From Loxodes magnus (Eukaryota > Ciliophora > Karyorelictea > Loxodida > Loxodidae), in contig CAMPDV010001960.1 of the NCBI GenBank assembly GCA_946699065.1, forward strand, positions 1 through 64,000: 64,000 bases of DNA. Reading direction: 5' to 3'. The notes beneath the pieces were generated by a model. It saw nothing but the letters and a program-made list of their open reading frames with translations, was not told the DNA's origin and ran no database searches. Numbering within the stretch: position 1 is the first letter of the stretch; the number at the start of each line of letters is the position of its first letter. Shown here piece after piece: positions 22,571 through 33,489 of this stretch. Made by a program: the position numbers and the translations under genes.

Positions 22571-25296
22571 TGAACTAACTGTAGAGGAATGTCCACTTAA
22601 TGTCCGAGTACAACTTCCAGTCTGGAAATCCCAGACTTTGATAGAGTTATCTCAACTTCCGGAGATAATGAACTTCTGATCATTGGAGATCGCCACTGAA
22701 CTAAATGTAGAGGAATGTCCACTTAATGTCCGAGTACAACTTCCAGTCTGGAAATCCCAGACTTTGATAGAGTTATCTCAACTTCCGGAGATAATGAACT
22801 TCTGATAATTGGAGATCGCCACTGAACTAAATGTAGAGGAATGTCCACTTAATGTCCGAGTACAACTTCCAGTCTGGAAATCCAGACTTTGATAGAGTTA
22901 TCTAAACTTCCGGAGATAATGAACTTCTGATAATTGGAGATCGCAACCGAATAAACTACCTAGGAATGTCCACTTAATGTCCGAGTACAACTTCCAGTCT
23001 GGAAATCCCAGACTTTGATAGATTTATCACGACTTCCGGAGATAATGAACTTCTGATCATTGGAGATCGCCACTGAACTAACTGTAGAGGAATGTCCACT
23101 TAATGTCCGAGTACAACTTCCAGTCTGGAAATCCCAGACTTTGATAGAGTTATCAAGACTTCCGGAGATAATGAACTTCTGATCATTGGAGATCGCCACT
23201 GAAATAACTGCCTTGGAATGTCCACTTAATGTCCGAGTACAACTTCCAGTCTGGAAATCCCCGACTTTGATAGAGTTATCAGAACTTCCGGAGATAATGA
23301 ACTTCTGATAATTGGAGATCGCAACCGAATAAACTACCTAGGAATGTCCACTTAATGTCCGAGTACAACTTCCAGTCTGGAAATCCCAGACTTTGATAGA
23401 GTTATCAGAACTTCCGGAGATAATCAACTTTCGATCATTGGAGATCTCAACCGAATAAACTACCTAGGAATGTCCACTTAATGTCCGAGTACAACTTCCA
23501 GTCTGGAAATCCCAGACTTTGATAGAGTTATCTCAACTTCCGGAGATAATGAACTTCTGATCATTGGAGATCGCCACTGAAATAACTGCCTTGGAATGTC
23601 CACTTAATGTCCGAGTACAACTTCCAGTCTGGAAATCCCCGACTTTGATAGAGTTATCAGAACTTCCGGAGATAATGAACTTCTGATAATTGGAGATCGC
23701 AACCGAATAAACTACCTAGGAATGTCCACTTAATGTCCGAGTACAACTTCCAGTCTGGAAATCCCAGACTTTGATAGAGTTATCAGAACTTCCGGAGATA
23801 ATGAACTTCTGATCATTGGAGATCGCCACTGAACTAAATGTAGAGGAATGTCCACTTAATGTCCGAGTACAACTTCCAGTCTGGAAATCCCAGACTTTGA
23901 TAGAGTTATCACGACTTCCGGAGATAATGAACTTTCGATCATTGGAGATCTCAACCGAATAAACTACCTAGGAATGTCCACTTAATGTCCGAGTACAACT
24001 TCCAGTCTGGAAATCCCAGACTTTGATGGATTTATCACGACTTCCGGAGATAATGAACTTCTGATCATTGGAGATCGCAACCGAAATAACTGCAGAGGAA
24101 TGTCCACTTAATGTCCGAGTACAACTTCCAGTCTGGAAATCCCAGACTTTGATAGAGTTATCTAAACTTCCGGAGATAATGAACTTCTGATAATTGGAGA
24201 TCGCAACCGAATAAACTACCTAGGAATGTCCACTTAATGTCCGAGTACAACTTCCAGTCTGGAAATCCCAGACTTTGATAGATTTATCACGACTTCCGGA
24301 GATAATGAACTTCTGATCATTGGAGATCGCCACTGAACTAACTGTAGAGGAATGTCCACTTAATGTCCGAGTACAACTTCCAGTCTGGAAATCCCAGACT
24401 TTGATAGAGTTATCAAGACTTCCGGAGATAATGAACTTCTGATCATTGGAGATCGCCACTGAACTAACTGTAGAGGAATGTCCACTTAATGTCCGAGTAC
24501 AACTTCCAGTCTGGAAATCCCAGACTTTGATAGAGTTATCAGAACTTCCGGAGATAATGAACTTCTGATCATTGGAGATCGCAACCGAATTAACTCCAGA
24601 GGAATGTCCACTTAATGTCCGAGTACAACTTCCAGTCTGGAAATCCCAGACTTTGATAGATTTATCAAGACTTCCGGAGATAATGAACTTCTGATCATTG
24701 GAGATCGCCACTGAACTAACTGTAGAGGAATGTCCACTTAATGTCCGTGTACAACTTCCAGTCTGGAAATCCCAGACTTTGATAGAGTTATCAAGACTTC
24801 CGGAGATAATGAACTTCTGATCATTGGAGATCGCAACTGAACTAACTGTAGACGAATGTCCACTTAATGTCCGAGTACAACTTCCAGTCTGGAAATCCCA
24901 GACTTTGATAGAGTGATCTCAACTTCCGGAGATAATGAACTTCTGATCATTGGAGATCGCAACTGAACTAACTGTAGAGGAATGTCCACTTAATGTCCGT
25001 GTACAACTTCCAGTCTGGAAATCCCAGACTTTGATAGAGTTATCAAGACTTCCGGAGATAATGAACTTCTGATCATTGGAGATCGCCACTGAACTAACTG
25101 TAGAGGAATGTCCACTTAATGTCCGTGTACAACTTCCAGTCTGGAAATCCCAGACTTTGATAGAGTTATCAAGACTTCCGGAGATAATGAACTTCTGATA
25201 ATTGGAGATCGCAACTGAACTAACTGTAGAGGAATGTCCACTTAATGTCCGAGTACAACTTCCAGTCTGGAAATCCCAGACTTTGATAGAGTTATC
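22571..25296 (-). pseudogene. Stop-rich WD40 monomers, outer part of block R
   Basis: Mostly closed monomers. Open runs are 22960-23199 (LDNS, RDKS) and 24220-24711 (four repeats, LDKS-SGVN, SDNS-STVS, LDNS-STVS, RDKS). Both have intact mirrors at 43748-43987 and 42236-42727. A CGT-to-CGA-type silent change (GTGTACAAC, Thr-Arg as ACACGG) marks the units from about 24.7 to 26.1 kb. Confidence 0.55.
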
Positions 25297-26476
25297 TCAA
25301 CTTCCGGAGATAATGAACTTCTGATCATTGGAGATCGCAACCGAATTAACTCCAGAGGAATGTCCACTTAATGTCCGTGTACAACTTCCAGTCTGGAAAT
25401 CCCAGACTTTGATAGAGTTATCAAGACTTCCGGAGATAATGAACTTCTGATCATTGGAGATCGCCACTGAACTAACTGTAGAGGAATGTCCACTTAATGT
25501 CCGAGTACAACTTCCAGTCTGGAAATCCCAGACTTTGATAGAGTTATCAAGACTTCCGGAGATAATGAACTTCTGATCATTGGAGATCGCCACTGAACTA
25601 ACTGTAGAGGAATGTCCACTTAATGTCCGTGTACAACTTCCAGTCTGGAAATCCCAGACTTTGATAGAGTTATCAAGACTTCCGGAGATAATGAACTTCT
25701 GATCATTGGAGATCGCCACTGAACTAACTGTAGAGGAATGTCCACTTAATGTCCGAGTACAACTTCCAGTCTGGAAATCCCAGACTTTGATAGAGTTATC
25801 AAGACTTCCGGAGATAATGAACTTCTGATAATTGGAGATCGCCACTGAACTAACTGTAGAGGAATGTCCACTTAATGTCCGTGTACAACTTCCAGTCTGG
25901 AAATCCCAGACTTTGATAGAGTTATCAAGACTTCCGGAGATAATGAACTTCTGATCATTGGAGATCGCAACTGAACTAACTGTAGAGGAATGTCCACTTA
26001 ATGTCCGAGTACAACTTCCAGTCTGGAAATCCCAGACTTTGATAGAGTTATCAAGACTTCCGGAGATAATGAACTTCTGATCATTGGAGATCGCCACTGA
26101 ACTAACTGTAGAGGAATGTCCACTTAATGTCCGTGTACAACTTCCAGTCTTGAAATCCAAGACTTTGATAGAGTTATCTCTACTTCCGGAGATAATGAAC
26201 TTTTTATCATTGGAGATCGCCACTGAACTAACTGTAGAGGAATGTCCACTTAATGTCCGAGTACAACTTCCAGTCTGGAAATCCCCAGACTTTGATAGAT
26301 TTATCAGAACTTCCGGAGATAACGAACTTCTGATCATTGGAGATCGCCACTGAACTAACTGCAGAGGAATGTCCACTTAATGTCCGAGTACAACTTCCAG
26401 TCTGGAAATCCCAGACTTTGATAGAGTTATCAAGACTTCCGGAGATAATGAACTTCTGATCATTGGAGATCGCCAC
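25297..26476 (-). CDS. WD40 open segment, about 9 repeats, split by one extra base
   Basis: Counterpart of 40472-41650 and 8085-9089. It has nine repeats dominated by LDNS-STVS, with the KFVIS and VLDFKT landmark monomers. An extra C near 26285 breaks the frame, giving two overlapping pieces (25297-26376 and 26228-26476) that the other two copies read as one. Downstream it ends at TGA before Asp 24. The nominal start is GTG. Confidence 0.38.
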
Positions 26477-29400
26477 TGAACTAACTGCAGAGGAATGTCC
26501 ACTTAATGTCCGAGTACAACTTCCAGTCTGGAAATCCCAGACTTTGATAGAGTTATCTCAACTTCCGGAGATAATGAACTTCTGATCATTGGAGATCGCC
26601 ACTGAACTAACTGTAGAGGAATGTCCACTTAATGTCCGAGTACAACTTCCAGTCTGGAATCCCAGACTTTGATAGAGTTATCTCAACTTCCGGAGATAAT
26701 GAACTTCTGATCATTGGAGATCGCCACTGAACTAAATGTAGAGGAATGTCCACTTAATGTCCGAGTACAACTTCCAGTCTGGAAATCCCAGACTTTGATA
26801 GAGTTATCACGACTTCCGGAGATAATGAACTTCTGATCATTGGAGATCGCAACCGAAATAACTGCAGAGGAATGTCCACTTAATGTCCGAGTACAACTTC
26901 CAGTCTGGAAATCCCAGACTTTGATAGAGTTATCAAGACTTCCGGAGATAATGAACTTCTGATAATTGGAGATCGCAACCGAATAAACTACCTAGGAATG
27001 TCCACTTAATGTCCGAGTACAACTTCCAGTCTGGAAATCCCAGACTTTGATAGAGTTATCTCAACTTCCGGAGATAATGAACTTCTGATCATTGGAGATC
27101 GCAACTGAACTAAATGTAGAGGAATGTCCCCTTAATGTCCGAGTACAACTTCCAGTCTGGAAATCCCAGACTTTGATAGATTTATCAGAACTTCCGGAGA
27201 TAATGAACTTCTGATCATTGGAGATCGCAACCGAAATAACTGCAGAGGAATGTCCACTTAATTTCCGAGTACAACTTCCAGTCTGGAAATCCCAGACTTT
27301 GATAGAGTTATCTAAACTTCCGGAGATAATCAACTTTCGATCATTGGAGATCGCAACCGAATAAACTACCTAGGAATGTCCACTTAATGTCCGAGTACAA
27401 CTTCCAGTCTGGAAATCCCAGACTTTGATAGAGTTATCTCAACTTCCGGAGATAATGAACTTCTGATCATTGGAGATCGCAACCGAATAAAAAACCTAGG
27501 AATGTCCACTTAATGTCGAGTACAACTTCCAGTCTGGAAATCCCAGACTTTGATAGATTTATCAAGACTTCCGGAGATAATGAACTTCTGATCATTGGAG
27601 ATTGCCACTGAACTAACTGTAGAGGAATGTCCACTTATCGTTCGAGTACAACTTCCAGTCTGGAAATCCCAGACTTTGATAGAGTGATCTCAACTTCCGG
27701 AGATAATGAACTTCTGATCATTGGAGATCGCAAACGAACTAAACTGTAGAGGAATGTCCACTTATCGTTCGAGTACAACTTCCAGTCTGGAAATCCCAGA
27801 CTTTGATAGAATGATCTCAACTTCCGGAGATAATGAACTTCTGATCATTGGAGATCGCCACTGAACTAACTGTAGAGGAATGTCCACTTAATGTCCGAGT
27901 ACAACTTCCAGTCTGGAAATCCCAGACTTTGATAGAGTTATCAGAACTTCCGGAGATAATGAACTTCTGATCATTGGAGATCGCAACCGAATTAACTGCC
28001 TTGGAATGTCCACTTAATGTCCGAGTACAACTTCCAGTCTGGAAATCCCAGACTTTGATAGAGTTATCACGACTTCCGGAGATAATGAACTTCTGATCAT
28101 TGGAGATCGCAACCGAAATAACTGCAGAGGAATGTCCACTTAATGTCCGAGTACAACTTCCAGTCTGGAAATCCCAGACTTTGATAGAGTTATCAAGACT
28201 TCCGGAGATAATGAACTTCTGATAATTGGAGATCGCAACCGAATAAACTACCTAGGAATGTCCACTTAATGTCCGAGTACAACTTCCAGTCTGGAAATCC
28301 CAGACTTTGATAGAGTTATCTCAACTTCCGGAGATAATGAACTTCTGATCATTGGAGATCGCCACTGAACTAACTGAAGAGGAATGTCCACTTAATGTCC
28401 GAGTACAACTTCCAGTCTGGAAATCCCAGACTTTGATAGATTTATCAGAACTTCCGGAGATAATGAACTTCTGATCATTGGAGATCGCAACCGAAATAAC
28501 TGCAGAGGAATGTCCACTTAATTTCCGAGTACAACTTCCAGTCTGGAAATCCCAGACTTTGATAGAGTTATCTAAACTTCCGGAGATAATCAACTTTCGA
28601 TCATTGGAGATCGCAACCGAATAAACTACCTAGGAATGTCCACTTAATGTCCGAGTACAACTTCCAGTCTGGAAATCCCAGACTTTGATAGAGTTATCAA
28701 GACTTCCGGAGATAATGAACTTCTGATCATTGGAGATCGCAACCGAATAAAAAACCTAGGAATGTCCACTTAATGTCCGAGTACAACTTCCAGTCTGGAA
28801 ATCCCAGACTTTGATAGATTTATCAAGACTTCCGGAGATAATGAACTTCTGATGATTGGAGATCGCCACTGAACTAAATGTAGAGGAATGTCCACTTAAT
28901 GTCCGAGTACAACTTCCAGTCTGGAAATCCCAGACTTTGATAGAGTGATCTCAACTTCCGGAGATAATGAACTTCTGATCATTGGAGATCGCAAACGAAC
29001 TAACTGTAGAGGAATGTCCACTTATCGTTCGAGTACAACTTCCAGTCTGGAAATCCCAGACTTTGATAGAATGATCTCAACTTCGGAGATAATGAACTTC
29101 TGATCATTGGAGATCGCCACTGAACTAACTGTAGAGGAATGTCCACTTAATGTCCGAGTACAACTTCCAGTCTGGAAATCCCAGACTTTGATAGAGTTAT
29201 CAGAACTTCCGGAGATAATGAACTTCTGATCATTGGAGATCGCAACCGAATTAACTGCCTTGGAATGTCCACTTAATGTCCGAGTACAACTTCCAGTCTG
29301 GAAATCCCAGACTTTGATAGAGTTATCTACTTCCGGAGATAATGAACTTTGATCATTGGAGATCGCAACCGAATTAACTCCAGAGGAATGTCCACTTAAT

Positions 29401-32400
29401 GTCCGAGTACAACTTCCAGTCTGGAAATCCCAGACTTTGATAGAGTTATCTCAACTTCCGGAGATAATGAACTTCTGATAATTGGAGATCGCAACCGAAT
29501 TAACTCCAGAGGAATGTCCACTTAATGTCCGTGTACAACTTCCAGTCTGGAAATCCAAGACTTTGATAGAGTTATCTCAACTTCCGGAGATAATGAACTT
29601 CTGATCATTGGAGATCGCAAACGAACTAACTCTTGAGGAATGTCCACTTAATGTCCGAGTACAACTTCCAGTCTGGAAATCCCAGACTTTGATAGAGTTA
29701 TCTCAACTTCCGGAGATAATGAACTTCTGATCATTGGAGATCGCAACCGAAATAACTCTTGAGGAATGTCCACTTAATGTCCGAGTACAACTTCCAGTCT
29801 GGAAATCCCAGACTTTGATAGAGTTATCAGAACTTCCGGAGATAATGAACTTCTGATCATTGGAGATCGCAACCGAAATAACTGCAGAGGAATGTCCACT
29901 TAATGTCCGAGTACAACTTCCAGTCTGGAAATCCCAGACTTTGATAGAGTTATCAGAACTTCCGGAGATAATGAACTTCTGATCATTGGAGATCGCCACT
30001 GAACTAACTGTAGAGGAATGTCCACTTAATGTCCGAGTACAACTTCCAGTCTGGAAATCCCAGACTTTGATAGAGTTATCAGAACTTCCGGAGATAATGA
30101 ACTTCTGATCATTGAGATCGCAACGAATTAACTCCAGAGGAATGTCCACTTAATGTCCGAGTACAACTTCCAGTCTGGAAATCCCAGACTTTGATAGATT
30201 TATCAAGACTTCCGGAGATAATGAACTTCTGATCATTGGAGATCGCCACTGAACTAACTGTAGAGGAATGTCCACTTAATGTCCGAGTACAACTTCCAGT
30301 CTGGAAATCCCAGACTTTGATAGAGTTATCAAGACTTCCGGAGATAATGAACTTCTGATCATTGGAGATCGCCACTGAACTAAATGTAGAGGAATGTCCA
30401 CTTAATGTCCGAGTACAACTTCCAGTCTGGAAATCCCAGACTTTGATAGAGTGATCTAAACTTCCGGAGATAATCAACTTTCGATCATTGGAGATCTCAA
30501 CCGAATAAACTACCTAGGAATGTCCACTTAATGTCCGAGTACAACTTCCAGTCTGGAAATCCCAGACTTTGATAGAGTTATCAGAACTTCCGGAGATAAT
30601 GAACTTCTGATAATTGGAGATCGCCACTGAACTAACTGTAGAGGAATGTCCCACTTAATGTCCGAGTACAACTTCCAGTCTGGAAATCCCAGACTTTGAT
30701 AGATTTATCACGACTTCCGGAGATAATGAACTTCTGATAATTGGAGATCGCCACTGAAATAACTGTAGAGGAATGTCCACTTAATGTCCGAGTACAACTT
30801 CCAGTCTGGAAATCCCAGACTTTGATAGAGTGATCTCAACTTCCGGAGATAATGAACTTCTGATCATTGGAGATCGCCACTGAAATAACTGCCTTGGAAT
30901 GTCCACTTAATGTCCGAGTACAACTTCCAGTCTGGAAATCCCCGACTTTGATAGAGTTATCAGAACTTCCGGAGATAATGAACTTCTGATAATTGGAGAT
31001 CGCAACCGAAATAACTCAAGAGGAATGTCCACTTAATGTCCGAGTACAACTTCCAGTCTGGAAATCCCAGACTTTGATAGAGTTATCAGAACTTCCGGAG
31101 ATAATGAACTTCTGATCATTGGAGATCGCAACCGAATAAACTACCTAGGAATGTCCACTTAATGTCCGAGTACAATTTTCAGTCTGGAAATCCCAGACTT
31201 TGATAGAGTTATCTCAACTTCCGGAGATAATGAACTTCTGATCATTGGAGATCGCCACTGAACTAAATGTAGAGGAATGTCCACTTAATGTCCGAGTACA
31301 ACTTCCAGTCTGGAAATCCCAGACTTTGATAGAGTTATCTCAACTTCCGGAGATAATGAACTTCTGATAATTGGAGATCGCCACTGAAACTAAATGTAGA
31401 GGAATGTCCACTTAATGTCCGAGTACAACTTCCAGTCTGGAAATCCCAGACTTTGATAGAGTTATCTAAACTTCCGGAGATAATGAACTTCTGATAATTG
31501 GAGATCGCCACTGAACTAACTGTAGAGGAATGTCCACTTAATGTCCGAGTACAACTTCCAGTCTGGAAATCCCAGACTTTGATAGAGTTATCAAGACTTC
31601 CGAGATAATGAACTTCTGATCATTGGAGATCGCCACTGAACTAACTGTAGAGGAATGTCCACTTAATGTCCGAGTACAACTTCCAGTCTGGAAATCCCAG
31701 ACTTTGATAGAGTTATCAAGACTTCCGGAGATAATGAACTTCTGATCATTGGAGATCGCCACTGAACTAACTGTAGAGGAATGTCCACTTAATGTCCGAG
31801 TACAACTTCCAGTCTGGAAATCCCAGACTTTGATAGAGTTATCAGAACTTCCGGAGATAATGAACTTCTGATCATTGGAGATCGCAACCGAATTAACTCC
31901 AGAGGAATGTCCACTTAATGTCCGAGTACAACTTCCAGTCTGGAAATCCCAGACTTTGATAGAGTTATCAGAACTTCCGGAGATAATGAACTTCTGATCA
32001 TTGGAGATCGCCACTGAACTAACTGTAGAGGAATGTCCACTTAATGTCCGAGTACAACTTCCAGTCTGGAAATCCAGACTTTGATAGATTTATCAGAACT
32101 TCCGGAGATAATGAACTTCTGATCATTGGAGATCGCAACCGAAATAACTGCAGAGGAATGTCCACTTAATGTCCGAGTACAACTTCCAGTCTGGAAATCC
32201 CAGACTTTGATAGAGTTATCAGAACTTCCGGAGATAATCAACTTTCGATCATTGGAGATCTCAACCGAATAAACTACCTAGGAATGTCCACTTAATGTCC
32301 GAGTACAACTTCCAGTCTGGAAATCCCAGACTTTGATAGAGTTATCTAAACTTCCGGAGATAATGAACTTCTGATAATTGGAGATCGCAACCGAATAAAC

Positions 32401-33466
32401 TACCTAGGAATGTCCACTTAATGTCCGAGTACAACTTCCAGTCTGGAAATCCCAGACTTTGATAGATTTATCACGACTTCCGGAGATAATGAACTTCTGA
32501 TAATTGGAGATCGCCACTGAACTAACTGTAGAGGAATGTCCACTTAATGTCCGAGTACAACTTCCAGTCTGGAAATCCCAGACTTTGATAGAGTTATCAG
32601 AACTTCCGGAGATAATGAACTTCTGATCATTGGAGATCGCAACCGAAATAACTGCAGAGGAATGTCCACTTAATGTCCGAGTACAACTTCCAGTCTGGAA
32701 ATCCCAGACTTTGATAGAGTTATCAGAACTTCCGGAGATAATGAACTTCTGATCATTGGAGATCGCCACTGAACTAACTGTAGAGGAATGTCCACTTAAT
32801 GTCCGAGTACAACTTCCAGTCTGGAAATCCCAGACTTTGATAGAGTTATCTCAACTTCCGGAGATAATGAACTTCTGATCATTGGAGATCGCACCGAAAT
32901 AACTCTTGAGGAATGTCCCCTTAATGTCCGAGTACAACTTCCAGTCTGGAAATCCCAGACTTTGATAGAGTTATCAAGACTTCCGGAGATAATGAACTTC
33001 TGATAATTGGAGATCGCCACTGAACTAAATGTAGAGGAATGTCCACTTAATGTCCGAGTACAACTTCCAGTCTGGAAATCCCAGACTTTGATAGAGTTAT
33101 CAAGACTTCCGGAGATAATGAACTTCTGATAATTGGAGATCGCCACTGAACTAAATGTAGAGGAATGTCCACTTAATGTCCGAGTACAACTTCCAGTCTG
33201 GAAATCCCAGACTTTGATAGAGTTATCTCAACTTCCGGAGATAATCAACTTTCGATCATTGGAGATCTCAACCGAATAAACTACCTAGGAATGTCCACTT
33301 AATGTCCGAGTACAACTTCCAGTCTGGAAATCCCAGACTTTGATAGAGTTATCTCAACTTCCGGAGATAATGAACTTCTGATCATTGGAGATCGCAACCG
33401 AAATAACTCTTGAGGAATGTCCACTTAATGTCCGAGTACAACTTCCAGTCTGGAAATCCCAGACTT
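26477..33466 (-). pseudogene. Stop-rich WD40 monomers, inner part of block R
   Basis: About 55 monomers up to the fold-back. Short open runs: 27061-27333, 28321-28593, 29703-30149 (three repeats, disturbed near 30114-30124), 30109-30477, 31538-32014 (four repeats), 32041-32241, 32404-32769 and 32796-33146. The TISG units at 27636, 27763 and 29022 line up with those of P and Q. There is no unique sequence in this stretch. Confidence 0.55.
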
Positions 33467-33489
33467 TGATAGAGTTATCTAAGTCTGGG
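33458..33489. other. Fold-back junction of the giant palindrome
   Basis: CCCAGACTT (33458-33466) is followed by a 14-nt spacer TGATAGAGTTATCT (33467-33480) and then AAGTCTGGG (33481-33489). This is the only point where repeat orientation flips. Landmarks on both sides are symmetric about 33473.5: 27061-27333 with 39614-39886, 24220-24711 with 42236-42727, and 22960-23199 with 43748-43987 all sum to 66946-66948. The spacer is most of what a complete monomer joint would contain. The join lies inside a monomer and not at a natural array end. Confidence 0.93.

Larger units (their letters stand above)
16300..22600 (-). repeat. Block Q: third partial copy, offset about 7184 bp from P
   Basis: Monomer order repeats P from about 9.14 to 15.4 kb at an offset of about 7184 (57 monomers plus a few indels). 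Pairs include 17428-17664 with 10244-10480, 18121-18393 with 10937-11209, 19503 with 12323, and 20314 with 13139. Agreement is lost upstream of about 16.3 kb and downstream of about 22.68 kb, where block R takes over. Many monomers carry in-frame stops. The largest open segment is 21086-22042. Confidence 0.8.
1..33466 (-). repeat. Left arm: WD40-encoding 126-bp tandem array, minus strand
   Basis: About 265 head-to-tail monomers of 126 bp fill this arm with no unique sequence between them. Read on the minus strand, each gives a 42-residue WD40 repeat. With G of GH as residue 1: GH at 1-2, SVAIS at 8-12, SGS at 20-22, Asp 24, WD at 30-31, then [11 protein letters not shown]. The structural tetrad typical of WD40 (His 2, Ser in SGS, Asp 24, Trp 30) is complete in most copies. 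Monomers differ at only a few sites, which points to recent amplification and homogenisation. More than 30 private 1-nt indels interrupt the frame. The arm is built of blocks A, P, Q and R, listed separately. Confidence 0.95.
22500..33466 (-). repeat. Block R: inner left palindrome arm
   Basis: This is the part of the left arm that mirrors the right arm directly (sum 66947) out to about 22.5 kb / 44.46 kb. Beyond that point the right arm switches to match block A and P coordinates (sum 49559). At 22456 this arm has the SAVIS type, while 44491 has the TAG-VVYS type found at 5068. Private indels relative to R' include extra C at about 26285 and 30650, missing C at about 27517 and 32074, and missing bases near 30114 and 32893. 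Confidence 0.88.

Noticed and set aside
33467..33480. Replication origin or telomere hairpin at the palindrome centre
   Set aside because: The spacer is ordinary monomer sequence, with no telomeric repeat, AT-rich unwinding element or initiator motif.
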